Below, in pieces: positions 24,475-33,297 of a stretch of 64,000 nucleotides of DNA; position 1 is the first letter of the stretch; each line of letters starts with the position of its first letter. The stretch comes from Mucilaginibacter sp. OK268 (lineage in GTDB: Bacteria > Bacteroidota > Bacteroidia > Sphingobacteriales > Sphingobacteriaceae). The DNA lies in assembly GCF_900103125.1 (NCBI RefSeq), contig NZ_FNJV01000002.1, forward strand, positions 930,001 to 994,000. Direction: 5' to 3'. The notes under the pieces are model-generated. The model did not search any database, was not told the DNA's origin, and saw only the letters and a list, made by a program, of their open reading frames with translations. The position numbers and the translations under genes are program-made.

Positions 24475-27450
24475 TCAATTTATAGCCACTGCGTACAAAG
24501 CGTTATGGCCAGTAACGTACAATGTTTTCCCATCCTTACTAAAAACAAGAGATGTAGGGCGCTCCGGTACTTTAATCATACCGATCTGTTTGCCGGCGCT
24601 ATCATATTCGTAAATCTGTCCATCTGCTATAAATACATTCCCTTTGCTATCAACTGCCGAATCAAATTCACCACGTTCGGCAAAATATTTCAGGTCGCTC
24701 AGGTAACCTTCGGGGCTTACATTGAGCTGCACGGTACGCTTATCATATTCATCGGTCGTATAAACCGGCCTGCCGGGATAGGCAGTAACCAGCGCGCTTG
24801 AACGGGCCAAATCATACACCACAGGTATAATAGTAACCCCATCGGGCGCTACCCAGCATTTGGTAGCTTTATTGATTGATACGGTATTAAAATCGTGAAA
24901 ATCGCGCCAGCGGTGTGCAGGGTAAAGGGCCTGGTATATAGTCTTGCCGGTTGGCATGGCTTCTTTTTTGAGCAGCTGAATGCTCTCATCTGGATTGCTT
25001 GTATTTACTGAGTATACTAAGCTACCAAAGCCTGAGTTACCCCAACCGCTGAACGAAGTACCGGAGGCATCAGGTGGATTATTAAATACTTCGGGCTTAC
25101 CATCAACCAGATAACCGGATTTGGGTACATATTTAAATACCACCAGCAGGTTATCATTTTTATCGCAGGCCAGGGAGAGCGGTTCCCAGGGATAATCGGC
25201 CAGCAGACTGATAGTCTTGGTATTGGCATCCCATTTATAAATGCGCCTCATCCGGGCTTCGCTAAAATAAGCATTGCCTTTGCTATCGGTGCAAAGACTG
25301 TTGGCAAATTCAAAACCCGACGCCAGCTTTTGTACATTGCCCTGAGTGGGTTGTTCGCTGGCCGTTGTGGCACTGTTGATGACCAGTCGGGTAAACTCCC
25401 AGGGACGCACCGTAGTATTGGTGCCGATATCATACAGCGGATCGGTAGTGGTATACTTGATCTGGCTATAGTTATGTACGTTCAGTAGCTCCACATTTTT
25501 ATTATTCCAACTACGGATGGAGTATGGATAAGGTTTATTTACCCTGATCACCCTAAACATATACAGGTTGGCAAAAGTCATATCTGCACAATTTTCCAGT
25601 TCCAGCGGTTGGCATTCGGTGCTTTCCCGGCTTTCCTCTTCCAGCTGCAGGGCGTATACCTTCCAGTTGGCTACTTTGTTAAAACGTACCTCGTTACGAA
25701 CATGATGCTCCACCGACAAAGCATAAATGCGCCCAGGTGTGCTGGTGTTGGAAACATAAGCCCCGGCAGTAGCATAAGTATTGGCCGACCATATATTTTT
25801 AAACGTGCCACCACCACCATCGGTTACCCAAAGACTCCAATATTGGCTGTCCCACATATCGCTATCGTTACCTTTATACAAACTTGGACCAGCCTGCTCA
25901 CCAGGCTTATTCATACCACCATGACCACCCAAAAATTTCACATCATTCAGATAGGAGTTTTTACCCGCCATCCATTTACAGGCCACCACCCGCGGATTGA
26001 TACGACCTGAAGATAAACCTATACCGGTGACAATGTTATTACCGCCTTTACTTGTTTCGATCATCGGCACAGGGCCGCCGAAACCGCCGAAAGCCTGTGT
26101 GTTATCTTTCAGCAAGATCTGCGTAGCGATGGGATTCAAACCGATCAATACCGTATTCGGTCTCAATTTCAAAGTTTCGGTAATACGATATTTTCCTGAT
26201 GGCACATAAATAGCAGGGTATTGATTAATGGCATCCTGTATAGCTTTGGTATCGTCCGTTTCGCCATCACCTTTGGCGCCCAGGGTTTGCAGATTGGCCC
26301 AGGTACCTATCGCCGGGAAATCGGGGATATCTTTTTTAGCTGGCGGCGGGAAAGCTGATAATGGCTGGATCTCCTTTATGGTTTTATACACCGGGTCGGC
26401 TGTCAGGTTATCCATCTGCAAACCGTATATAAAGTTTTTCACTTTGTAGATAGCGCCTCCGCCAGCTATTGTTGTTTTGCTGCGGCGATAGCTGGCCAGC
26501 ACTTTTACATCGCGGCAATCCACATTGCGAAGACTGATCTGATTAAAGGCATTATCCTCGTTACTGATCACCACAGCTGGACCGCTCACATGATCAAATC
26601 TGCTGTCCTCCATAAACAGTTTTTCATGATAATTGGGATGGATCTCGATCACCGTAGGCACATTTTTTACATGCATGCGCACAATGGTTAATCCAGCCTC
26701 CTGGGTACTGATGGCTGCTTTACGCTGCCCTTCAAAATAGGTATCCACCATCATAAACTGCCATCCCGGTGACGGTTTGGTGGTATAAATGCCATAATCT
26801 CCATTGAAAAAACGTACGTCTTCCATCTCGTTACCTACATCAAACATGCCTGCTTTACCCTTGCCCGCGTCAATATCGGCATGGGCTATAAAACTGTGCT
26901 GGGCATAATGCGTTCGCAAAGCCACGGCTACCGGGTTACCATCCTCAATTTTAAGGTTGATGTTGGATAGCGCGCTATAAAATGTAGATGCTCCCGCGTC
27001 CGATACCTCTTCGCCGGGTTTGGATATATTATTGACAAACCAGAACATGTATTTGGCCTTTCCCTTATCCGTACTATCAGCCACCTGGAAACCCGGCGAG
27101 TTTTTAGCCAATATCATTACAGGCCGGGTTTTACCATAGCCAATCAGACGAATAGCTCGCGGTACAAATATGGTTTTACTGATCAGGTATTTCCCTTCGG
27201 GGATAAACAGCACGCCGAAATTATTTTTATCCTTCAAATCTTTGATAGCCTGCTGCAAAGCATCAGACACATCGGTTTTTCCATCAGCTTTAATAGGGTA
27301 CTTATCGGGAGTAAAGTAAACCGCTTCCTTATCCTCCAAACGTTGCTGATAAAATGATCTGGTAGCCCCAAATGGCGCATCCGGCTTTTGGGCAAAACCA
27401 CCATGACAGATTAATGGTATAAAAAGAGCTAATAAAAAGAACTTCTTCAC
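24475..27450 (-). CDS. Secreted tandem beta-helix (pectate-lyase-3/GH55-like) protein with C-terminal propeller
   Basis: Large exported protein of about 991 residues. Two pectate-lyase-3-type beta-helix units are seen, opened by IKADGKTDVSDALQQAIKDL and by LGAKGDGETDDTKAIQDAIN; each has a FIPEGKY or YVPSGKY strand. This two-helix form resembles GH55 beta-1,3-glucanases. The last 270 residues look like an NHL/SMP-30-type propeller (SLCTDSKGNAYFSEARMRRI, AVDSKGNVFIADGQIYEYD). A GTG at 27450 directly precedes the signal peptide KKFFLLALFIPLICHGGFAQ, so I prefer it to the ATG at 27516. First gene of the leftward operon, with regulon site 4 at 119 bp. Substrate not known. Confidence 0.75.
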   Translation of the reverse strand: MKKFFLLALFIPLICHGGFAQKPDAPFGATRSFYQQRLEDKEAVYFTPDKYPIKADGKTDVSDALQQAIKDLKDKNNFGVLFIPEGKYLISKTIFVPRAIRLIGYGKTRPVMILAKNSPGFQVADSTDKGKAKYMFWFVNNISKPGEEVSDAGASTFYSALSNINLKIEDGNPVAVALRTHYAQHSFIAHADIDAGKGKAGMFDVGNEMEDVRFFNGDYGIYTTKPSPGWQFMMVDTYFEGQRKAAISTQEAGLTIVRMHVKNVPTVIEIHPNYHEKLFMEDSRFDHVSGPAVVISNEDNAFNQISLRNVDCRDVKVLASYRRSKTTIAGGGAIYKVKNFIYGLQMDNLTADPVYKTIKEIQPLSAFPPPAKKDIPDFPAIGTWANLQTLGAKGDGETDDTKAIQDAINQYPAIYVPSGKYRITETLKLRPNTVLIGLNPIATQILLKDNTQAFGGFGGPVPMIETSKGGNNIVTGIGLSSGRINPRVVACKWMAGKNSYLNDVKFLGGHGGMNKPGEQAGPSLYKGNDSDMWDSQYWSLWVTDGGGGTFKNIWSANTYATAGAYVSNTSTPGRIYALSVEHHVRNEVRFNKVANWKVYALQLEEESRESTECQPLELENCADMTFANLYMFRVIRVNKPYPYSIRSWNNKNVELLNVHNYSQIKYTTTDPLYDIGTNTTVRPWEFTRLVINSATTASEQPTQGNVQKLASGFEFANSLCTDSKGNAYFSEARMRRIYKWDANTKTISLLADYPWEPLSLACDKNDNLLVVFKYVPKSGYLVDGKPEVFNNPPDASGTSFSGWGNSGFGSLVYSVNTSNPDESIQLLKKEAMPTGKTIYQALYPAHRWRDFHDFNTVSINKATKCWVAPDGVTIIPVVYDLARSSALVTAYPGRPVYTTDEYDKRTVQLNVSPEGYLSDLKYFAERGEFDSAVDSKGNVFIADGQIYEYDSAGKQIGMIKVPERPTSLVFSKDGKTLYVTGHNALYAVAIN

Positions 27451-27569
27451 AATAGGTGTTAGTTTTAGATAAGGTATCACAATTGATTTTGAATATAACA
27501 GGATATAAGGCAACATTGATCTGCTTGAACAAAGCTCGATATTAGTTTTCCCAAGTGCTATTTTGATAA

Positions 27570-27586
27570 CACTACATCACCACTAC
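27570..27586 (-). promoter_or_regulatory. Regulon motif site 4
   Basis: On the minus strand GTAGTGGTGATGTAGTG, 16 of 17 bases to the consensus. It points at the beta-helix gene (start 27450, 119 bp away). Confidence 0.68.
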
Positions 27587-27757
27587 GGATATCCGCAACA
27601 GGATATTATATCAAATTAGTTACAAAGAACAGAGCGATATACCCTGTATATAAAGTTTGTCATCCCCGCTTCTTCCACTCCTGATTTTTTCTGTAGTACC
27701 GGCACTCTGAGTTTTTGACCCTTAAAACCCTGCTAACAGCATAATTTTCAGGTTGTA

Positions 27758-27774
27758 GTAGTGGTAATGTAGTG
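27758..27774 (+). promoter_or_regulatory. Regulon motif site 5
   Basis: GTAGTGGTAATGTAGTG, the consensus form. It lies 168 bp before the PTS EIIA start, the same distance as site 1 has to its gene. A TAACTTTA box follows 21 bp downstream. Confidence 0.7.
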
Positions 27775-27942
27775 CACCAAAACTATAAAATGGCTTAACT
27801 TTATAGCATACTTGCAAAGTGTTATAACCTGGGTAAGCCTATTGCCATAGTGCTTATTTCATATTAATTTTTTGATTTACTGGCCCTACAGATCGCTCTT
27901 TTCGGGAGTAATGGATCAACCGGGATTTGAATATAGGTACAT

Positions 27943-28347
27943 ATGAGAAAATTCTTAATTGCCACGCACGGAGCCTTTGCCAAAGGGATAAAATCGTCAT
28001 TGGATATGATTATTGGCGAAACGGATAACGTATTCCTGATCCAGGCTTACCTGGATGATAATATCAGCGTAGAAGATGAACTGGCGGCGGTTTTAACCCA
28101 TATTACTGCTGATGATGAACTGGTGATATTTACCGACCTGCTGGGCGGCAGCGTCAATAACATTATGATACGCGAAGCATTGAAACCAAATGTGCATATC
28201 GTATCAGGCTTTAACCTGCCTTTGTTAATTGAGGTTATTATGGGCGATGCAGGCACCCCGGTTACAGAGGTAATAGAAACAGCCATTATCGACGGGAAAG
28301 AGCAAATGGTTTATGTAAACAAACTGATAACACAACAAAATGATTAA
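27943..28347 (+). CDS. PTS EIIA component, mannose/fructose/sorbose family
   Basis: Cytoplasmic phosphocarrier that takes phosphate from HPr and passes it to EIIB. The N-terminus MRKFLIATHGAFAKGI carries the active-site histidine (His9), and VIFTDLLGGSVNNI and VSGFNLPLLIEVI are the other family motifs. It is a single-domain protein of 134 residues; in E. coli ManX the same domain is fused to EIIB. First gene of a six-gene rightward operon; its 3' end overlaps the EIIB gene by 8 bp. Confidence 0.93.
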   Translation: MRKFLIATHGAFAKGIKSSLDMIIGETDNVFLIQAYLDDNISVEDELAAVLTHITADDELVIFTDLLGGSVNNIMIREALKPNVHIVSGFNLPLLIEVIMGDAGTPVTEVIETAIIDGKEQMVYVNKLITQQND

Positions 28348-28810
28348 GCTAACCCGCATAGACGACAGACTGGTACACGGACAGGTGGCCATGACCTGGA
28401 CGCCCTCACTTGGCGCCGATTGCCTGCTGGTAGCCAACGATAAGGCAGCCACCGACGAATTTTTGAAGATGACCATGAACCTGGCCAAACCGGCATCGGC
28501 CAAACTGCTGATCAAAACGCTGGCCGACGCCATCACATTTTTGAATGATCCGCGCGGGCAGAACATGAAAATACTGGTATTGGTTAATTCCGTAAAAGAT
28601 GCGACTACACTGGCTGCCGGCGTAAGCGAGATAAAAAGCATCAACTTTGGCGGCATCCGTACCAAAGAAGGCGCGCGTTCCATAGCCAAGGCGCTGGCGG
28701 TTACTGATGATGACATAATCGTTATCCGTGATCTGCTGGCCAAAGGCATCGAACTGGAAGTAAGACAAGTACCAACCGATAACAAAACCCTGATAGAAAC
28801 CCTGATTTAA
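28340..28810 (+). CDS. PTS EIIB component, mannose/fructose/sorbose family
   Basis: Receives phosphate from EIIA on a histidine and transfers it to the sugar during uptake. The motif KLTRIDDRLVHGQVAMTW contains the active histidine (His13). Later family features are SINFGGIRTKEGAR and LLAKGIELEVRQVP. Length 156 residues, usual. It starts inside the end of the EIIA gene and the next gene begins 1 bp after its stop, so translation is probably coupled. Confidence 0.93.
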   Translation: MIKLTRIDDRLVHGQVAMTWTPSLGADCLLVANDKAATDEFLKMTMNLAKPASAKLLIKTLADAITFLNDPRGQNMKILVLVNSVKDATTLAAGVSEIKSINFGGIRTKEGARSIAKALAVTDDDIIVIRDLLAKGIELEVRQVPTDNKTLIETLI

Positions 28811-28811
28811 G

Positions 28812-30410
28812 ATGCTGGCCACCTATCTATTGCTTACGCTTATAGCCGTTTTTGGGCATTTTGAGGATTTCCTGGGCACTACGCTGTTAAGTCGTCCGCT
28901 GATCCTGGGGCCATTGGTGGGTTTGGTGCTGGGCGATGTTACACAAGGTGTAATGATAGGTGCTACCCTGGAACTGATCTTCATGGGCAATATTAAAGTT
29001 GGCGCGGCTATTCCACCCGATATTATTACCGGCGGGGTGCTGGGAACAGCTTTCGCTATCATGTCGCACAAAGGACCTGCCATCGCGTTGGCTTTGGCCG
29101 TACCTATCTCTATCCTCTCAGAAATGGTGATCAGTGGATTGTTTGTTTTCCGGGCGGTGTTCAATAAAAAATTCAACCAGTATGCTGAGGCTGGCGATTA
29201 TAAAGGCATCCAGCGATTACATATATTATCAGGTTTATTGAAACCCCTGTTGATGGGCATCATTATTTTTGTGGCTTTGGAATTGGGTTCAACGGCCATC
29301 AAATCATTCCTTGATCTGATCCCGGCCTGGGTACAATCCGGCCTGCAGGTCGCCGGGAATATGCTACCCGCCTTAGGTTTTGCCTTACTCATGAACCTGA
29401 TGTTCAACAAAAGAGTCGCCCCCTACTTTTTCCTGGGTTTTATGCTGGCAGCTTATTTAAAACTGCCCATTATCGCTATTGGAGGTTTAGGAGTCATTAT
29501 CGCATTGATCGTAACGCAGGATGCACCCAAACCGGCTGCATCTTCCACCACTGATGATGACTTTGATTTTGAGGATACACCTGCGGAAACAATACCTGCC
29601 GAGCCGCAGCATAAACTAAGCAATGGTACTTTAAGAAAATTGTTTTTAAGATCGCTTGCATTGGAGGCCAATTTCAATTTCGAAACCTGGCAAAATACGG
29701 GCTTTGCCTTTGCCATTATCCCCGTACTCAAAAAATTATATCATACCAAAGAAGCTATGACAGCAGCGCTCAAAAGGCATTTGCAGCTGTTCAATACCAG
29801 CCCTTATGGCTCTACACTCATCATCGGTATTACCGCTGCTATGGAAGAACAAAACGCGCAGGATAAAGATTTTGACGAAGACTCTATCAGCTCCGTAAAA
29901 CTTGGACTCATGGGGCCTCTGGCCGGTGTATTCGATTCTTTGTTTTGGGGTACTTTTAAGGTGATTGCGGCCGGTGTAGGTACATCTTTGGCCATCAAAG
30001 GCAATATATTGGGTCCACTGCTTTTTTTGATCATATTTAATGTACCGCATTTGCTGCTGCGTTACAACCTTACTTTTATAGGCTACAACGCGGGCACCAA
30101 ATTTTTGCAGAACCTGAGCAAAGGCAATGTGATGGATAAGCTAACCTCGGGTGCTGCTATATTAGGATTGATGGTAGTAGGCGCTATGCCTGCCACACTC
30201 ATGAATATCAAAACACCGCTAAATATTGGATCTTCTTCATCGGCAGTTGGGGTGCAGGGTATACTGGATCAAATAGTACCAGCCATGATACCGCTGGGGC
30301 TCACCTTCCTGGTATATTATTTTGTTAAAAAACAGGTTAAAACCACCTGGCTGCTATTAGGCTTATTGGTATTAGGTTTTGCAGGCAGTATAATCCATTT
30401 GTTTGTATGA
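28812..30410 (+). CDS. Fused PTS EIIC-EIID membrane permease, mannose family
   Basis: Membrane channel that binds and translocates the sugar. Residues 1-235 form EIIC: LLSRPLILGPLVGLVLGDVT, IMIGATLELIFMGNI-like and GNMLPALGFALLMNLMF segments. Residues about 236-268 are an acidic linker (TTDDDFDFEDTPAETIPAEP). Residues about 269-532 form EIID: LRKLFLRSLALEANFNFETW, AMEEQNAQD, LMGPLAGVFDSLFWGT and a hydrophobic C-terminus. EIIC and EIID are separate polypeptides in characterised mannose-type systems, so a fusion is unusual. No stop or frameshift lies at the joint, and the linker is in frame. It overlaps ptsI by 4 bp. Confidence 0.92.
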   Translation: MLATYLLLTLIAVFGHFEDFLGTTLLSRPLILGPLVGLVLGDVTQGVMIGATLELIFMGNIKVGAAIPPDIITGGVLGTAFAIMSHKGPAIALALAVPISILSEMVISGLFVFRAVFNKKFNQYAEAGDYKGIQRLHILSGLLKPLLMGIIIFVALELGSTAIKSFLDLIPAWVQSGLQVAGNMLPALGFALLMNLMFNKRVAPYFFLGFMLAAYLKLPIIAIGGLGVIIALIVTQDAPKPAASSTTDDDFDFEDTPAETIPAEPQHKLSNGTLRKLFLRSLALEANFNFETWQNTGFAFAIIPVLKKLYHTKEAMTAALKRHLQLFNTSPYGSTLIIGITAAMEEQNAQDKDFDEDSISSVKLGLMGPLAGVFDSLFWGTFKVIAAGVGTSLAIKGNILGPLLFLIIFNVPHLLLRYNLTFIGYNAGTKFLQNLSKGNVMDKLTSGAAILGLMVVGAMPATLMNIKTPLNIGSSSSAVGVQGILDQIVPAMIPLGLTFLVYYFVKKQVKTTWLLLGLLVLGFAGSIIHLFV

Positions 30411-32122
30411 TGAATGGCATAGGCGTATCTCCCGGAATTGCCATTGGCAAAGCCCACCTGCTTAAAAAACAGGAAGCTGCTTTAACGGGTGTCATTTTGT
30501 TGACTGACGCGGATATAATTTCCGAAACAAATAAATTCAATAACGCAGTATCCTTGTCTGTAACCGAAGTAGAGACGATGATCAGCAATTACGATCAATC
30601 TCAAGGCAAGGAAGGCCTGGAGATCCTGGAGACCCATATTGAACTGTTAACCGATCCGCAGATCAGCGAAGATGTAATCGAGAAAATATCCAAAGAGAAA
30701 AAGAATGCCAATGATGCCCTGATCGAAGTGATCGCGGACGCGGTTCAACTCTTCAAAAATATGGATGATGAATACCTGAGCGCGCGTGCCGCCGATGTGC
30801 AGGATATCGGCAACCGTTTGTTGAGAAACCTGAACGCATCAAACCAAACTTATACTCCGCTTTACGAAACTGATACCATCATTATTGCCGAAGACCTTAC
30901 CCCTTCAGATACCATCAGCATGGATATTACCCATATTGTTGGTTTTGCCACACAAGTAGGCGGGCGTACATCGCACGCGGCTATTATTGCCCGGTCACGT
31001 GGTATTCCGGCCGTTGTGGGATGCAGTATAACCTTACGGGATATTAAAGATGGCGACCTGCTGATCCTCGACGGGCAAAGCGGGGACATTATCATCAATC
31101 CAGCTCAGGAGATAATTGAACAATATCGCGTAAAAAGAGAAAACTGGTTGAAACAAACCTACCTGCTCCGCTCGCTAAAAGATACACCCGCAACAACAAC
31201 AGATGGGGTTAATATCAACCTATTGGCCAATATAGGTGATGCAAATGATATGGAACAAGCCATCGGTTTTGGCGCTGAGGGTTCCGGGCTGTTGCGTACC
31301 GAACTACTTTTTATGGGCCGTGATGCATTACCCGGCGAAGACGAGCAATTTGAATTTTATAAGATCGTAGCCCTTAAAGCCAAAGGCCAACCCGTTATTG
31401 TACGCACACTGGATATTGGTGGCGATAAGCAACTACCCTATTTTAATTTCCCAGCCGAGCAAAACCCTTTCCTGGGTTACCGGGCCATCCGGATCTGTTT
31501 AGATCGCCCGGATATTTTTATCGTTCAGCTGAAAGCCATATTACGGGCAAGTGCATTTGGCCAATTAAAGATCATGTTTCCGATGATCTCCAATATACAA
31601 GAGGTAAGAGCGGCCAAAACAATATTGCAACAAGCCAAAGATGAGTTAACGAGAACAGATATCACCTTCGATAAAAATATCCCTGTTGGTATCATGATTG
31701 AGATCCCGTCAGCAGCCATCACCGCCGATCTGTTGGCCAAAGAAGTGGACTTTTTCAGCATCGGTACCAATGATCTTTGTCAGTACACCCTGGCTGTCGA
31801 CCGCATGAACGAGCAGATCAAAAACCTGTATGATCCCTATAATCCTGGTGTGCTCCGGCTTATTGCTTATGTGATTGAGCAGGGTCATAAAAACAACATC
31901 GAAGTAGGCATGTGCGGCGAGCTGGCATCGGACCCGAAAGCAACCCTTTTATTATTGGGCATGGGTCTTACCGAGTTTTCCATGAGCGCCACAGCTATTC
32001 CGGAGATCAAAAATATCATCATCAACAGCAGTTTGACAGCTGCTAAACAAATATACAGGCGGGTAATGGAAATGGACAGTTCGGCATTGATCACCGCTTA
32101 TTTACAGGAGGCTACCCTATGA
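30407..32122 (+). CDS. ptsI: PTS enzyme I (phosphoenolpyruvate-protein phosphotransferase)
   Basis: Takes phosphate from phosphoenolpyruvate and gives it to HPr. The start MMNGIGVSPGIAIGKAHLL is typical. The active-site histidine is in GGRTSHAAIIARSRGIPA (His190, compare His189 in E. coli). The PEP-binding barrel shows GSGLLRTELLFMGRDALPGE, VRTLDIGGDKQLPY, FFSIGTNDLCQYTLAVDR and GMCGELASDP. At 571 residues it is full length. Start and stop codons overlap both neighbours by 4 bp (ATGA), pointing to tight translational coupling. Having EI and HPr inside the sugar operon suggests a self-contained PTS. Confidence 0.95.
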   Translation: MMNGIGVSPGIAIGKAHLLKKQEAALTGVILLTDADIISETNKFNNAVSLSVTEVETMISNYDQSQGKEGLEILETHIELLTDPQISEDVIEKISKEKKNANDALIEVIADAVQLFKNMDDEYLSARAADVQDIGNRLLRNLNASNQTYTPLYETDTIIIAEDLTPSDTISMDITHIVGFATQVGGRTSHAAIIARSRGIPAVVGCSITLRDIKDGDLLILDGQSGDIIINPAQEIIEQYRVKRENWLKQTYLLRSLKDTPATTTDGVNINLLANIGDANDMEQAIGFGAEGSGLLRTELLFMGRDALPGEDEQFEFYKIVALKAKGQPVIVRTLDIGGDKQLPYFNFPAEQNPFLGYRAIRICLDRPDIFIVQLKAILRASAFGQLKIMFPMISNIQEVRAAKTILQQAKDELTRTDITFDKNIPVGIMIEIPSAAITADLLAKEVDFFSIGTNDLCQYTLAVDRMNEQIKNLYDPYNPGVLRLIAYVIEQGHKNNIEVGMCGELASDPKATLLLLGMGLTEFSMSATAIPEIKNIIINSSLTAAKQIYRRVMEMDSSALITAYLQEATL

Positions 32123-32385
32123 TAACAAAAGACTACATCATTACAGCGGCCGAAGGCATGCATGCCCGCCCCGCAACCAATTTGGTAAAACTGACCAAAA
32201 ACTACAGCTCCCAGATCAGCTTAAAAAAAGGCGACCGCACGGTTAAATTAAGCAGTCTTCTCAATATCCTTTCACTTGGCATAAAAGGGGGCGAAACGAT
32301 CTCCATTATTATTGATGGTGAAGATGAAACGAGCGCCATTATAGCTATTGACGCGTTTTTTGAAGAAGAATTAAAACACCTGTAA
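32119..32385 (+). CDS. ptsH: Phosphocarrier protein HPr
   Basis: Small carrier between enzyme I and EIIA. The active-site loop reads AAEGMHARPATNLVKL with His15, and a serine at position 46 in KLSSLLNILSLGIKGGE lines up with the regulatory Ser46 of Gram-positive HPr. No HPr kinase is in the window, so Ser phosphorylation cannot be judged. Length 88 residues is normal. It starts within the ptsI stop codon and is followed 16 bp later by the deaminase gene. Confidence 0.95.
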   Translation: MITKDYIITAAEGMHARPATNLVKLTKNYSSQISLKKGDRTVKLSSLLNILSLGIKGGETISIIIDGEDETSAIIAIDAFFEEELKHL

Positions 32386-32401
32386 AGGCAAAATAATAAC
32401 A

Positions 32402-33160
32402 ATGAAGATCACGATAACCAAAAACGAAAAGGAATTTAACGAAACCGCGGCCTGGCGCATTATTGGCCAGATGCTGGAAAAACCCACGGCTGTGATAGGT
32501 CTTTCAACCGGGCAAACCACTATGGATATGCACCGCATAGTGTCTGACATTTATACGCAGTACCCCTTTGATGTTTCGCGCATTACCCTTTTTAATGTGG
32601 ATGAACTCACCAACCTGCCGCGCGAATATGCGGGCAGCTGTTATACTATGATCCTGAACCAGATAGCAGGTCCGCTGGGTATACCTGATGAAAATTTCAT
32701 CATGCCGCCTACCCTGAGCGATGATTTTGAGGCCGAAAGCCTGCTTTTTGAAAAACGCCTGGCCGAACGCGGGGGTGCCGACCTGCAAATGCTGGGTATT
32801 GGCGGCAACGGCCACATCGGCATTAATCAGCCTGGTACGCCCTTTGAAAGCGAAACATGGGTATCGCCAATGGACCCTGATTTCGAAGCCCGTGTACGCT
32901 GCGAAACACAGGTACCAGAGCATATTGTACTAGGTGGACTAACCCGCGGTGTAAAAAACATTATGCACACCCGCAAACTGATATTGATAGCCAAGGGCGC
33001 GCACAAAGCCCAGATTATTGAACAAGCCATATTAGGCCCCGTAACCACCGACATACCTGCATCGGTAGTACAACTACATCCCAACTGCGAAATTTTACTG
33101 GACGCCGATGCCGGTGCGCTAATCCATGAGCGCGTAAAACAACGGGGTTATAATTTTTAA
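32402..33160 (+). CDS. nagB: Glucosamine-6-phosphate deaminase family protein (NagB/AgaI-like)
   Basis: Expected to convert glucosamine-6-phosphate (or galactosamine-6-phosphate) to the ketose-6-phosphate and ammonia, using the product of the PTS. Motifs are VIGLSTGQTTMDMH (phosphate loop), TLFNVDELTNL (the catalytic Asp) and LGIGGNGHIGINQPGTPF with the catalytic His, then DIPASVVQLHPN. Two residues differ from E. coli NagB: Asp141 is Asn, common in Bacillus-type enzymes, and Glu148 is Gln (NQPG for NEPG), which is not usual. The length, 252, is nearer to AgaI. Last gene of the operon, followed by a terminator. Confidence 0.85.
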   Translation: MKITITKNEKEFNETAAWRIIGQMLEKPTAVIGLSTGQTTMDMHRIVSDIYTQYPFDVSRITLFNVDELTNLPREYAGSCYTMILNQIAGPLGIPDENFIMPPTLSDDFEAESLLFEKRLAERGGADLQMLGIGGNGHIGINQPGTPFESETWVSPMDPDFEARVRCETQVPEHIVLGGLTRGVKNIMHTRKLILIAKGAHKAQIIEQAILGPVTTDIPASVVQLHPNCEILLDADAGALIHERVKQRGYNF

Positions 33161-33188
33161 AGATTTTCCCACCTTAAACCTTTATCAC

Positions 33189-33222
33189 AAAGTCCTATAA
33201 CAATTGTTGTAGGACTTTTTTT
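33189..33222 (+). terminator. Terminator of the PTS operon
   Basis: Arms AAGTCCTATAACAA / TTGTTGTAGGACTT (one G-T pair) with almost no loop beyond the central AATT, followed by seven T. It lies 29 bp after the deaminase stop. Confidence 0.85.
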
Positions 33223-33297
33223 ATGCATATTCATCATTTTTACTATTGCTCAGAATAGATATTTTCTTTATTTTTCATGACCTTAAACCTGCACGTC

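Larger units (their letters stand above)
27451..27942. other. Divergent control region between beta-helix/GH9 operon and PTS operon
   Basis: This 492-bp gap holds no gene. It contains regulon sites 4 and 5 as a 17-bp inverted pair with one mismatch, 171 bp apart. Between them lies unremarkable sequence; after site 5 is a weak TAACTTTA box (27796-27803). Confidence 0.7.
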
